From Limnobaculum zhutongyuii (GTDB lineage Bacteria; Pseudomonadota; Gammaproteobacteria; Enterobacterales; Enterobacteriaceae), in contig NZ_CP034752.1 of assembly GCF_004295645.1 (NCBI RefSeq), forward strand, positions 2,852,001 to 2,916,000: a DNA stretch of 64,000 nucleotides. The letters are read 5' to 3'. This document shows, in pieces, positions 43,226-53,007 of this stretch; position 1 is the first letter of the stretch; each line of letters opens with the position of its first letter. Under the pieces are notes generated by a model, which was not told the DNA's origin, did no database searches, and was given only the letters and a program-made list of their open reading frames with translations. A program made the position numbers and the translations under genes.

Positions 43226-46200
43226 CTATGTATCTGAATCAAACATAGAGCGTCGCCTTATTATTTTATAATAAGGGGGATTTTCCTTATCCTCTTCAAA
43301 ATCATAGAATAAATGATTATCTTTTAATGCTGTTAATAAACGTTGATTAGTTGCATCGACCTCAATCTTAGGCTTGCCTCGCCCCAAAATTTTACTAAAC
43401 TCCGATAAACCAAGCAGATCAAGATACTCTTTACAGACCGTCTTACTCAAATCCTTATTCGGTAATAAGGCGATTAATAGTGCTATTTTATCCTGCTTAT
43501 CCAGATTCTCTGAGGTAAACAGGTCTTTTAGTAACGGTTCAGAAATGTAATTGGGGATTGTTATCAATGTTGAGATATACTCTATTGCTCGACTCAGAAT
43601 GAGTGACTGAGTGGAGGTTCCCCATGTTTTATATGATGACGTCAAACTTAAGAGTTCGTCTGGTTCAAAATTATTTTCTAAAATATAATCATTAACGGCA
43701 AGGGAATATTCCTTGCTATTAATAATAAGCGGTACTTTAACAAACCCGAGTAGCTTAATTTTTATATCATCATCAACGTTCCAAGAAAGTATCGACATAG
43801 CTTCATCTAAGACAAAGCTCTCTTCCGTCATTATTTCAACGTAGGTTTCGACATTCTGTTTGATATAATAGAAAAGCTGTTCAGGATAGTTTTCTCGTAT
43901 AAATTTAAGTGAATCCAAACTTATACGAATAATTTTCTTATCCACTAATATTTTGAATTTATCACCTACAATACCTTTGACACCAAAGGAGGAACTATAA
44001 ATACGATTTAGCGAACAAATTAATTTCTCATATTTATCATTTAATAAATCGTTACAGATAATAATCGCTCTAAACAGTTTAATTTTTTGCTCATCTTCAA
44101 TATCAATACTTGCAAAATCCAACTCTGCATCCGTTCTATTGATAAATCCAATAAGTGAATCATCTAATCCATCAATATTTGCAAAGTAAGACACTATATT
44201 TTCTTCAGAACAAACTGCTATATCTTTATCCAGTAGCGATAACCATAAGGATTTGTTCTCGACCTCACTGAGAGAGGTCACGGAAGTTTGCAAATAGTTT
44301 ATATACCTATCTTTTTGCTCATCCGATATTTCCTCATTATTGAGAACAGATAAAACAATAGCTTCATCATCCACGATTGAACCATCGCAACTAGATAAAA
44401 CCATATTCAGATAGTCACTAATATGGTTATTAACATAACTAGCCAAGGGAGAATCATGCTGTGACATCACTAACGTATAGTTCTTATGGCGAATATCATC
44501 TTCACTGTTAAGCTGATAAACCTCACTCAGCATTAAGGTCAGGTTGGAAAAATTAATATCATAAAGTGAATGCTGATAAACCATATCAAAGAGTGCTTTA
44601 TTTGCGCTTTCAAAATTAATACTGGCAAAAGAGACGCCAAGCAGCTTAAAACCACTAATTAACTTGTCAACCTTCGGCTCTGCTATTGCTAAATAATCCG
44701 CCGAATCAGAGAGGTAGTCAGTTAGGCAATCATCAATATTGATGGCCTCAATGGTATTACTAGCAGAATAATAAAATGTGCCTATCGAGTAGCGTTTAAC
44801 CCAATCAGCAGAAAACTCACTCTCTTTAAGAGCATAAGAAAAAAACTCAGGCCACAGCATATTTAATCGATTAATAAAGCCAGGCTGGGCTCTCTCTGCT
44901 TCAAAGTAGTCGCGAATAAACTCAACGCTTTTGTTCTCTCTAAGCTGTTTAAATAAGCGTTTTATTAAATTCACATGAGCTGGCGTCTGAAGCAGGTAAG
45001 TTAATAGATCAAAATTAAGCACCTCTTCCTGTTCAAAATCCACCTCTCGAAGGCGGGCAACGACCAGCTTGGGATTCTTAAGTTGATAGGTAGGCTCTTT
45101 GCCTTTTTGATCGGTAATACTGCGTAAAAATACCTTGTCAATCCGACTCAGGCTATTTTCGTAAAAATAGGTCATATAGTCGGTGTAGGTTTCATCAATA
45201 TAGCCATCACGGATAAGGTATTTGAGCAAGTCAAAATACTCACTGCTTTTTATTTCATTAAAATCTCTTTTGTCGCCGATTTCATTGGTATAGATGAGTT
45301 TAAATATACTATCAATGTTTTCTCTTGATATAATTTCTTTTAGCCTTTTACTACTCATGTAAGTTAATTCATTTCTTAACTTAACAAGCTCCTTATTTAG
45401 ACTGTTTAATTTACCATTACTTCTATTTTCAACATTCAACACTCTAGCACTTCTTCTTCTCTCTACATCTGCTATTTCATTCTGATAGCCATGACGATAA
45501 TTATTATATGGAATTAGTTGATGATCATATAAAACATTAACCTCCTGACTAGACTCGAGTATTTCATTATTTATTTCATTAATTTCATTTTCTTTAGTAA
45601 CAATTTCTTTCTCCAATCGATTTATTTCATCATTGGCAATATTTTCCTTACTGTTAAATATAGCGAAAACCATACCCTGATTAAGCTGTAATTCGCTAAA
45701 GTCTCTAGGGAAAATGTTTTTATAGGCAATAATAGCCAGCATTTTATTACAGTCAAGCTCGGTGATATTTAATCTATTGTAATAAACCAGAAATTCATTA
45801 TAGATATTTTTTAATATCCTCATATCATCAATATATAATGAAAGTCCTTGTAAAAACCTTTCATTGAATAATGATAAGATATCACCTTTCTCAAAGATAG
45901 AGATAAACTGATCGTAAGAGTTAGAACTATCAACAACTGGAATGACAGGGATAATATAATCAAAGAATTTAGTTCTATCCTTAGAAATAAAGATATCATC
46001 ACGAAGTAAATAGATAAAACGTAATGTTGGCTTTTTATTTTTGGCTAAGAACCTATTATATATAAATGAGAACCAAGACTTTTCAACCAACTTGCGATGA
46101 ATATTGACTAATCTATTTACCTCATGCAGCCGTTCAAAGATATGGTTAGCATTAAAACGATCCATATCCTCAAAAATAATTGCATCAGCGCTAACGTTCT

Positions 46201-46900
46201 CAAAGAGGTATAGCACTTCATTTAAATACCGATCAAAATAAGAGTCATCACTCTCTTCAAAAATTTCTATTTCATTACCTTGTAAATTTATTTTCTTAAG
46301 TACATTTCTATTCTTTTGAGCTTTTATTAATTTATAAATAAAAAAACAAGATATAATTGCACATATAGAACCGCTTATGAGCAACGAATCATATTTAGTT
46401 GATAGCCTTAAAAAATCTGTTAAGACACCTTCTGATAAAGATGGTACAAATTCAATCCATTTCTTAAATAATGTTATATGCAATATTGTCGCAATGAATA
46501 AAACCATAAAGAATGTATTGATAAAAATACTTTTAGTTTTTATTTTTTTCTTTATTTTAAAATTCGTCTGAGGAATGTTATCAGTATTAATCTGGTGAAT
46601 TAACTGATTAAGGATCTTACCTTCTAACGCAACTTCATTAATAGCCTTGCTGGGGTCATCAGTACTAATCTGATCCGCAGCTCTGAAATGAGCAAGTGAT
46701 ATATGAACAAATTTTAGTTGCGGATGATTTTTTTTATATGATTCGACAAGACTGCTCTTACCTGCACTGTATTGTCCTGATATTGCAATATTTTTTAGAT
46801 CGTCATTGTCAAAAACAAAGTCTATAGCATCTTCATATATGCCCAACTCAACGTCGCTGATAGGCGTTAGTTTTTGAAATTTATAGCTGTTATCACCCAT
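43226..46900 (-). CDS. Very large YobI/KAP-like P-loop NTPase
   Basis: 1224 residues on the strand opposite the conjugation operon, A+T-rich. Walker A GQYSAGKSS (about 42-50) and a Walker B-like ADAIIFEDMDRF (about 240) match the YobI-family KAP-type NTPases. Two membrane segments lie between them (about 125-150 and 175-195), the KAP layout. A coiled coil occurs at about 430-520 (NRLEKEIVTKENEINEINNEI). The C-terminal 600 residues are helical repeats with no known motif. Its insertion between core genes suggests defence or other cargo; function is inferred only. Confidence 0.72.
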   Translation of the reverse strand: MGDNSYKFQKLTPISDVELGIYEDAIDFVFDNDDLKNIAISGQYSAGKSSLVESYKKNHPQLKFVHISLAHFRAADQISTDDPSKAINEVALEGKILNQLIHQINTDNIPQTNFKIKKKIKTKSIFINTFFMVLFIATILHITLFKKWIEFVPSLSEGVLTDFLRLSTKYDSLLISGSICAIISCFFIYKLIKAQKNRNVLKKINLQGNEIEIFEESDDSYFDRYLNEVLYLFENVSADAIIFEDMDRFNANHIFERLHEVNRLVNIHRKLVEKSWFSFIYNRFLAKNKKPTLRFIYLLRDDIFISKDRTKFFDYIIPVIPVVDSSNSYDQFISIFEKGDILSLFNERFLQGLSLYIDDMRILKNIYNEFLVYYNRLNITELDCNKMLAIIAYKNIFPRDFSELQLNQGMVFAIFNSKENIANDEINRLEKEIVTKENEINEINNEILESSQEVNVLYDHQLIPYNNYRHGYQNEIADVERRRSARVLNVENRSNGKLNSLNKELVKLRNELTYMSSKRLKEIISRENIDSIFKLIYTNEIGDKRDFNEIKSSEYFDLLKYLIRDGYIDETYTDYMTYFYENSLSRIDKVFLRSITDQKGKEPTYQLKNPKLVVARLREVDFEQEEVLNFDLLTYLLQTPAHVNLIKRLFKQLRENKSVEFIRDYFEAERAQPGFINRLNMLWPEFFSYALKESEFSADWVKRYSIGTFYYSASNTIEAINIDDCLTDYLSDSADYLAIAEPKVDKLISGFKLLGVSFASINFESANKALFDMVYQHSLYDINFSNLTLMLSEVYQLNSEDDIRHKNYTLVMSQHDSPLASYVNNHISDYLNMVLSSCDGSIVDDEAIVLSVLNNEEISDEQKDRYINYLQTSVTSLSEVENKSLWLSLLDKDIAVCSEENIVSYFANIDGLDDSLIGFINRTDAELDFASIDIEDEQKIKLFRAIIICNDLLNDKYEKLICSLNRIYSSSFGVKGIVGDKFKILVDKKIIRISLDSLKFIRENYPEQLFYYIKQNVETYVEIMTEESFVLDEAMSILSWNVDDDIKIKLLGFVKVPLIINSKEYSLAVNDYILENNFEPDELLSLTSSYKTWGTSTQSLILSRAIEYISTLITIPNYISEPLLKDLFTSENLDKQDKIALLIALLPNKDLSKTVCKEYLDLLGLSEFSKILGRGKPKIEVDATNQRLLTALKDNHLFYDFEEDKENPPYYKIIRRRSMFDSDT

Positions 46901-47191
46901 TGCTATCCCTTACATGTCTTTCCATATGTGTTTCCTGTCGACTTCACATAAAAAAATAAACATAAAATCATATAGTTAAAAAAATGAAACAAAATGTATC
47001 TCTAGATATTATATCAGAAATAACCACAATCGATTGACGAAAAGCATTTCTAATCTCCATTACTTATGTACAAGACTTCACCATTGTACTGTTACGTTGT
47101 GAAGAAACCTTCGCTAGCGAAAATAGGGTTTTCTGCTGAGAGCTATAGATCAAACTGTTACATCTATTCCTCTTTGCACTGGGGGTACCTT

Positions 47192-47617
47192 ATGTCAGTA
47201 TCTAATTTATCAAAAGTTCTCACGCTTACTTTTCTTATGTTATTCACCTCCCAAGGGATCGCGGAAACAAAAGAAACCATCATTTTTACCAATAACAATA
47301 ATCTATTATTAGGCACTCCAACAAATACTGTGATCTACAATCTCGATGATCCTGAGCGTCTGATATCCAACGCCTTTAGTTCTCTTCCATCCGATCGCAA
47401 AACGGCGGAAAAGCATAGTCAAAAAGTCATGTCTTCCAAAAATTGGCAACAACAAGATGCCGCTCTAAGAGAATCCTTCAAAGGCGTTATCAAAGCCTGG
47501 TCGTTAGGCATAGAAAAAGTCCCAGCTATTGTGATGGAAGGTAGGTTTGTTGTTTATGGTACAACCAATGTAGAACTTGCCAGAGAAAAGCTGAAGCAGT
47601 TTCAAGGGGGCCATTGA
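47192..47617 (+). CDS. TIGR03757/PFL_4709-type ICE protein
   Basis: 141 residues from ATG 47192 with GGGGGTACC upstream; the longer frame from 47066 lacks support. Signal peptide (VLTLTFLMLFTSQGIAE), then the family pattern VIYNLDDPERLISNAFSSLPSD and WSLGIEKVPAIVMEGRFVVYGTTNVELA. Periplasmic thioredoxin-like TrbC-type protein, resuming the transfer operon after the YobI insertion. Confidence 0.87.
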   Translation: MSVSNLSKVLTLTFLMLFTSQGIAETKETIIFTNNNNLLLGTPTNTVIYNLDDPERLISNAFSSLPSDRKTAEKHSQKVMSSKNWQQQDAALRESFKGVIKAWSLGIEKVPAIVMEGRFVVYGTTNVELAREKLKQFQGGH

Positions 47618-48546
47618 TGCGCCTCCGCCTCATACTCTCTTTGATAGCTACCGTGACACTCCCCGCCTCTGCTATCAATACCGCTGGAATTATTGCATCC
47701 TCACTCTCAGCGCCCTGTCTTGAATATAAGGTGGTTGGCATTTGCTACTGGCTACTCTGTACACCCTACGGTTGTAGCGTTAAAACCTCAGTAAAAGTAA
47801 AACACTATATTCCCGATCTGGTCGTTTCCAGCTATAGCAATACCGGCGATAACCCGTGGAGTGAAATGGCCTTTTTGGGTGTGTCCATCCCGATCATTGC
47901 TGAATCAGGCGGCAATACGAATGCACGTCCGAGTAATGAAAAAACGCAGACTCGATTCAAGAATGCTGATGCTATCGGTCACCCAAGCAGTGAAGCATTC
48001 TATAAATTTTTGTCTGGTTTTGGTTACAGTTGCAGCGGTTCAGCCACTGCTTTTCAACCTTATTTTATCAGTACTTTGGATGCGTTAGCCTGGCGAACCG
48101 GTTTGCCAGAAAGTCTCTATCCTGAAGCACTAATTCCTGGACAGCGTGAGGTTAAACAAACGGGCGATCTCTGGGGCAATGTATTTCCCCGCGCCGGAGC
48201 GCTGAGCCAAACTCATGATTATAAGGTAGGAGCTGTTATCGCTCAGCGCGTCGCGGATATCGTGACGCGCGCAGGGCAACCTCATGTCTACTTACCGCTA
48301 ACGGCAAGTCATAGTCCCGGATATTGGCCACCAGAATCCGTACAAGAGGGAAAAACTAACAACCATAAATGGCAGATGCTGGCACCTAGACTCGATAACA
48401 GCTGTGCCATATTCCCTGACCGTTCAACTCTCGATACCTACTCAGACAAACTCGCCGCTGACGGCGGCTATGCGTGGGCATTATGGCGTCCTTATAGCTG
48501 TTGCCAGCGCCGTGGCCAAACCTTTCTCGGCAGCACCGGAGGTTAA
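47617..48546 (+). CDS. TIGR03756/PFL_4710-type ICE protein (TraU-like)
   Basis: 309 residues from ATG 47617, overlapping the previous stop. Signal peptide, then CYWLLCTPYGCSVKTSVKVKHYIPDLVVSSY, and FPRAGALSQTHDYKVGAVIAQR, the TraU-like signature with many Cys for disulfides. Needed for DNA transfer in F-type relatives. Confidence 0.9.
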   Translation: MRLRLILSLIATVTLPASAINTAGIIASSLSAPCLEYKVVGICYWLLCTPYGCSVKTSVKVKHYIPDLVVSSYSNTGDNPWSEMAFLGVSIPIIAESGGNTNARPSNEKTQTRFKNADAIGHPSSEAFYKFLSGFGYSCSGSATAFQPYFISTLDALAWRTGLPESLYPEALIPGQREVKQTGDLWGNVFPRAGALSQTHDYKVGAVIAQRVADIVTRAGQPHVYLPLTASHSPGYWPPESVQEGKTNNHKWQMLAPRLDNSCAIFPDRSTLDTYSDKLAADGGYAWALWRPYSCCQRRGQTFLGSTGG

Positions 48547-48548
48547 TC

Positions 48549-49955
48549 ATGATGAAATACGTCAACTTTCCAGCAAGAAATGTCCTGAGCACCAGCATCT
48601 TAATGGCTCTTTTATCGATCTCCATAAGTACCTGCGCTGCTAATGAGTATGGTTTCGATAATCACGGGGCCATTGCTGACAATGTTTACTATCAGATTGG
48701 CGGTGGCTCAGCGATTTCTCCTTCTTTAACACGGCGTTCAACCAATCCCTTGACGGTGGGGATTGGATGGAACGCAGACCTAATGTGCGGCAATTTTGAT
48801 ATTAATACCACCGTTAAAAATCAACTTAATGGTGTTACTGACGGGTTTAAAGACTTGATGGGTGATGTCATCAGTAATGCGACCGGTGCCGTAGCAAGCC
48901 TTCCAGCGATGATTATTCAGCGAGCCAATCCACAGCTTTATGACCTGTTAACCAATGGTGTCTTACAAGGTCGGTTAGATTTTGATAAAGCGAAACTAAG
49001 CTGCGAAAACATGGCTGAAAAAATGGCTGATTACGCGTATGGCTCTGCCTGGGTTCAAGGCGCTAAAGCAGAAAACTATCAAACCATTGTCTCAGGAGAA
49101 ACAGATGCGGTCAGAGCTAATCAGCAGGCCAGTAAAGAAGCAGCCGAAAAAGGGAAAAGATGGGTTGGCGGCCAACAGCGCGGCGGCAAAAATCAGGCTC
49201 CGATAAAACTTATCCGCGACACCACGGTTGCTGGATTCAATATCCTGAATGGCCGCGAACCGAATTCCACGTCCACGGTGAATAAGTCCGATTGTAAGGG
49301 GCAATTGTGTAAAACATGGACTAAACCGGAAGACGCTGCTAAATGGATGACTCGAGTCGTTGGAGAACAGACCATTAACGTTGCACCGACTAACGATCAA
49401 GGGAGTAACAACAGTAACAAGAGCGGCGCTCAGGCTGGCGTCGGCCTAAACCCGCTAATTCAGGAAGAACAAGATCGCATCATTGAAGTGATGGCCGATT
49501 TGGTCAACGGTAAAATCAAGCCAACCTCAGAGAATTTAGCAAAAGCCAGTGGTGGGAATCTCATGCTCACTCGAGGCGTGGTCGAGGCACTACAAGATGA
49601 CCCAGATGCAGCAGTACTGGTTCAACGCCTGTCGGGTGAAATGGCTATTGCTGAGGTAACAGAGCAAGCGCTATTAGCGCGTAGAGCCATGCTTGCCGGT
49701 ATGCGAGAACCAAATATCGCCAATGAAAAAGAAGCCCAAGATGCACTGGGACGCTCCTCCCAGATCCTCGATCAGGAACTCACCCAGCTCAAATTAGAGA
49801 TGGATATGAGGAAATCACTGGCAGATAACGCTGCGACCACCATTCTCAACCGCAAGACCCTACGCGATACGTTACAGGGCCGTGCCGTTGAAAGTAGTGA
49901 TGATGTTGATAGCCGAGTGAATAAATTGAATAGTACTCATGTAGGGGAACCATAA
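48549..49955 (+). CDS. TIGR03755/PFL_4711-type ICE protein (TraH-like)
   Basis: 468 residues from ATG 48549 (GGAGG upstream). Signal peptide (MALLSISISTCAA), then YYQIGGGSAISPSLTRRSTNPLTVGIGWNADLMCGNFDI, the family hallmark, and a long helical C-terminus (about 380-460). Periplasmic TraH-like component. Its last base starts the next gene. Confidence 0.9.
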   Translation: MMKYVNFPARNVLSTSILMALLSISISTCAANEYGFDNHGAIADNVYYQIGGGSAISPSLTRRSTNPLTVGIGWNADLMCGNFDINTTVKNQLNGVTDGFKDLMGDVISNATGAVASLPAMIIQRANPQLYDLLTNGVLQGRLDFDKAKLSCENMAEKMADYAYGSAWVQGAKAENYQTIVSGETDAVRANQQASKEAAEKGKRWVGGQQRGGKNQAPIKLIRDTTVAGFNILNGREPNSTSTVNKSDCKGQLCKTWTKPEDAAKWMTRVVGEQTINVAPTNDQGSNNSNKSGAQAGVGLNPLIQEEQDRIIEVMADLVNGKIKPTSENLAKASGGNLMLTRGVVEALQDDPDAAVLVQRLSGEMAIAEVTEQALLARRAMLAGMREPNIANEKEAQDALGRSSQILDQELTQLKLEMDMRKSLADNAATTILNRKTLRDTLQGRAVESSDDVDSRVNKLNSTHVGEP

Positions 49956-50284
49956 TGATCCCAAACATCAGACGAATAGGAAAATTTATCACGATAAGCA
50001 TTGGCATCATTATGGCCATGGTACTGATAGGTTGGCTAAGTCTACGATTTAGTGCTGATACTAATAATATTATGACTCAGTTAAATAGCGTCCTGCTTCC
50101 ACTGTTAGTCTGGAGACTAGTCCTGTATTTGGCGATTGTTTGGTTACTGTATAAAGTCCGTCTGGTGCTAACCAAAAACAATCCAGAGCGTAGTAATACG
50201 TTCACAAAGATTATTGTCTGTTTCGCTATTCTCGCCGTTCTGTGCGAATACACTAATTATGTGAATACGGGGGTAGCTGCATGA
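49955..50284 (+). CDS. ICE membrane protein between TraH- and TraG-like genes
   Basis: 109 residues with three membrane helices (ISIGIIMAMVLIGWLSL, LVLYLAIVWLLYKVRLVL, IIVCFAILAVLCEY). It overlaps both neighbours (ATG at the last base of the previous gene, ATGA with the next). Constant position in this ICE class; role unknown. Confidence 0.75.
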   Translation: MIPNIRRIGKFITISIGIIMAMVLIGWLSLRFSADTNNIMTQLNSVLLPLLVWRLVLYLAIVWLLYKVRLVLTKNNPERSNTFTKIIVCFAILAVLCEYTNYVNTGVAA

Positions 50285-51783
50285 TAACCCATAGCTATCT
50301 GGAGTATTTTCTGACATTACTCGGCTGGTCCGTTAATAACGGTATTTGGAGCATCATTACATCAACCGGCATTTTCGCTTTTCCTCTACTGGCCAAATTG
50401 ATTGGCGTCTGGCTTAAAGCTAGAGGACAAGGGGCAGATGAAGGCGATCAGGGCGGACTAGCACTAACCTGGTTTGAAAACGTGGCATATATGGCGATGA
50501 TCGTCATTATGTTTACCTGCGTACCGCTGATCACTGTTGATTTAAACACCATTCAATATGATATCAGCCGCTCAAAACAGTGCGGCTATACGGTAGCGCA
50601 ACCATCAGAATCAGGCTATAGCTCGCTAACCAGTGAGATTGGCGGGAAAACAGCCGCCGTCCCGGTGTGGTGGTATCTGGTTCATTCACTGTCGAAAGGC
50701 GTCACTAACGCAGCCAGTTCGACGCTCCCCTGTCAGCCTGACTTACGCCAAATCCGCTTTGAAGTTCAGCATACGCGCATCAGCGATCCTACCCTAGCTC
50801 AAGAGCTACAAGATTTTGTTCAGGAATGTTATGCACCTTCCTTAGCGAGATTGAAGATGCGTGAATCGAATCTAAAATCAGCGGAAAGTACTGATGTGTC
50901 ATGGATCGGGTCACAATTTTTTATGAATACACCGGGTTATTATGATACCGACCGGGCCCGATCTCCCCGCAGCGCTTGGCCCTACAATACCAGCCGGGAT
51001 GCCGGACTTTTTGATGCCGGTACCGGAGGTTATCCAAGCTGTAAACAATGGTGGTCAGACAGCACAACCGGCATTAAAGATAGGACACTAAAACTGGTTC
51101 AACCGTCGGTCTGGCAGCAGTTAAAAAAGCTGGGGCAATCTAAAGCTGAATATGAAGAAGCCGTTTTACGCTCTCTGGTCAGCCCAAGAAATATGCAAGT
51201 TTCGCAAGATGGGCGGGTTTATCCCGGTTTTGGCGGCAATATCGACGGTACGTTAGCGAACGCCGCTAGCCGTACCGCTGCAACGGTCGGTCAAGCCTTC
51301 GCTGGCATTGCCGCATTTCCCGCGTTTGACAGCATGCGACAGGCGTTGCCAATGGTTCAAGCCATATTGTTAATGGCGCTGATTATCTGTATTCCGCTCA
51401 TCATCGTTTTTTCAGCCTATGATATTAAAACGGTAGTCACCGTAACGTTCGCACAGTTTGCTCTCATTTTTCTGACGTTTTGGTGGGATCTGGCCAGATG
51501 GTTAGATAGCTGGCTGCTAGGTGCTCTGTATGATAGCGATACTCACAGCAGTTGGAATTTAGCCGGGATACAGAACTCACAGGACGACCTAATCATTAAC
51601 TTCGTTATGGGGACAATGTTTCTGGTGTTACCCGCATTTTGGATGAGCGCCTTAGGCTGGGCTGGCGTTCGGGTCGGAGGGGCATTAGAGAATGCAGCCA
51701 GAGCGGGAACGCAAGACGCCAGAGCAGCGGGAGGAAAAGGAGGTGATGTAATGCTAAAAGCGGGGAGTTCCTTCAAAAAATAG
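50281..51783 (+). CDS. traG: TraG N-terminal-type conjugation protein
   Basis: 500 residues. Several membrane segments at the N-terminus (WSIITSTGIFAFPLLAKLIGVWL, VAYMAMIVIMFTCVPLITV) and C-terminus (AILLMALIICIPLIIVF, FLVLPAFWMSALGW), with the GGKTAAVPVWWYLVHSLSKGVTNAA segment of TraG-N proteins. It functions in mating-pair formation. It is the last gene of the main transfer operon. Confidence 0.9.
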   Translation: MITHSYLEYFLTLLGWSVNNGIWSIITSTGIFAFPLLAKLIGVWLKARGQGADEGDQGGLALTWFENVAYMAMIVIMFTCVPLITVDLNTIQYDISRSKQCGYTVAQPSESGYSSLTSEIGGKTAAVPVWWYLVHSLSKGVTNAASSTLPCQPDLRQIRFEVQHTRISDPTLAQELQDFVQECYAPSLARLKMRESNLKSAESTDVSWIGSQFFMNTPGYYDTDRARSPRSAWPYNTSRDAGLFDAGTGGYPSCKQWWSDSTTGIKDRTLKLVQPSVWQQLKKLGQSKAEYEEAVLRSLVSPRNMQVSQDGRVYPGFGGNIDGTLANAASRTAATVGQAFAGIAAFPAFDSMRQALPMVQAILLMALIICIPLIIVFSAYDIKTVVTVTFAQFALIFLTFWWDLARWLDSWLLGALYDSDTHSSWNLAGIQNSQDDLIINFVMGTMFLVLPAFWMSALGWAGVRVGGALENAARAGTQDARAAGGKGGDVMLKAGSSFKK

Positions 51784-52137
51784 GGGCTCAAACACCATAC
51801 GAGGTAATCATAATGTGTATTAGTGTGATTACCAACAGATACAGACTGTATGATTGCCAAGCGATTTTGGCGTAATCAAATTATCAACGCTCTATCGTTT
51901 GATCGGCCAAGCGACCATCAGGCTGTTTGCTTTATGAGTTTTGTCCGATTACATTTAGGTTATTTAAATACAACCATTTGAAATATAATTATATAACCAC
52001 CAATTTGACTGGGAATTATAAAAGGAGGCAGAAAAATATTTACCTTGCGTGTACAGTGCCTTTTATAAAATTGTTTTATATACAGGTAAGGGGCGCTCCT
52101 GATACAAGCGTGATGTACAGCTAAGGGTTTAAAATTT
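51784..52137. other. Intergenic region after the transfer operon
   Basis: A hairpin GGTAATCA/TGATTACC (51803-51810 with 51826-51833) lies just after the traG stop and may act as a terminator. The rest has no convincing gene. The last 20 bases, G-TTTAAAATTT-ATG, resemble the start of an integron-type cassette (G followed by TT and a short leader). Confidence 0.5.
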
Positions 52138-52626
52138 ATGGCAACATTCAATGAAATAAAAGAAGAAGCATTAAAGTTTCGGGAATTGCTTGAAAATTGT
52201 GATAAATCGAAAACCAAGCTTGTAATAGATTGTTTTCCGGTTATGAGCTGTAAACTTTCTTCAATGCTTCTTGCCTACCATTTTCTGAAATTATGGCCAC
52301 AACTTGAGTTAAAAGGTGTTATGGCTGCTACAGGAAAAAATAATGAAATAACTCACTATTGGCTAGAAATAGGTGAAATTGTCATTGATATAACTGGAGA
52401 CCAATACAACATTATTAGTGCCAGAGAGCTAAACAAAGAAATTGTACGAAATAGGCCATTTACTTCTGTACATGTTTCAAATAAGAAAGAAAGCCATCTC
52501 TACAAGTTATTTAAAATTCAAGAAAAAGAGCTCCTTGTGTATGGCTTCCCTACGATTAGAGAGAGTTTTATAGAAAAAATGGAGCTTGGTTATAGCCAAC
52601 TTCTGAATCAGACAAAAAACACATAA
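52138..52626 (+). CDS. Predicted papain-like Cys-His-Asp protein, copy 2
   Basis: 162 residues, about 80% identical by eye to the protein at 24499-25005, with the same Cys38, His73 and Asp84 in the contexts FPVMSCKLSS, THYWLEIGE and VIDITGDQY. The C-termini of the two copies differ after residue 155. A palindrome-rich segment that resembles an integron attC follows immediately after its stop. Enzymatic activity is inferred from the triad; no characterised homologue is known to me. Confidence 0.6.
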   Translation: MATFNEIKEEALKFRELLENCDKSKTKLVIDCFPVMSCKLSSMLLAYHFLKLWPQLELKGVMAATGKNNEITHYWLEIGEIVIDITGDQYNIISARELNKEIVRNRPFTSVHVSNKKESHLYKLFKIQEKELLVYGFPTIRESFIEKMELGYSQLLNQTKNT

Positions 52627-52703
52627 CAATCAAAAGCAGTATATCCCTAGGGCGGACGCGCTAATGCGCGCCGCAGAGTTGGCATGCGATGCGTGCGTTA
52701 AAA
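52621..52703 (+). repeat. attC-like palindromic segment 1
   Basis: ACATAACAA (52621-52629) overlaps the stop codon, as is usual at the 5' side of attC sites, and GCGTTAAAA (52695-52703) has the G-TT-RRR junction form. Between them are GCGGACGCGC/GCGCGCCGC (hairpin 52652-52674 with a bulged A) and GGCATGCG/ATGCGTGC. The two ends pair only weakly, so the call is tentative. Confidence 0.4.
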
Positions 52704-52722
52704 TTAATATTGGAGATCATCA

Positions 52723-53007
52723 ATGAATCAAGAGCTTAACTGGAAGAAGTTTCAGTTTATCACTGAAGTTCAAACTGCACTTATTACAAATGCAATCAAT
52801 TTATCCCTAAATAGTGATGCGAAAGATAAACGCCATATATTTTCTGCAACAGGAACGCTTATAAATATGGATGATGCATTTTATGCAGCTGAGAAAATCC
52901 CCGATAATCTAACTGCTCATGAAGCAGCATGCGAGTTCATCGGCTTTTGTTGTGAAAATTTAAGAGAAGAAGGCGCTAAGGTTCCTTATTGGTTTATGCG
53001 CATCTAA
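52723..53007 (+). CDS. Cassette-like small protein of unknown function
   Basis: 94 residues. GGAG lies 8 bases before the ATG and the leader is only about 25 bases after the attC-like junction, the compact form of gene cassettes. Helical, acidic, with ending CENLREEGAKVPYWFMRI; no known motif. Its stop lies inside a second attC-like segment. Confidence 0.6.
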   Translation: MNQELNWKKFQFITEVQTALITNAINLSLNSDAKDKRHIFSATGTLINMDDAFYAAEKIPDNLTAHEAACEFIGFCCENLREEGAKVPYWFMRI

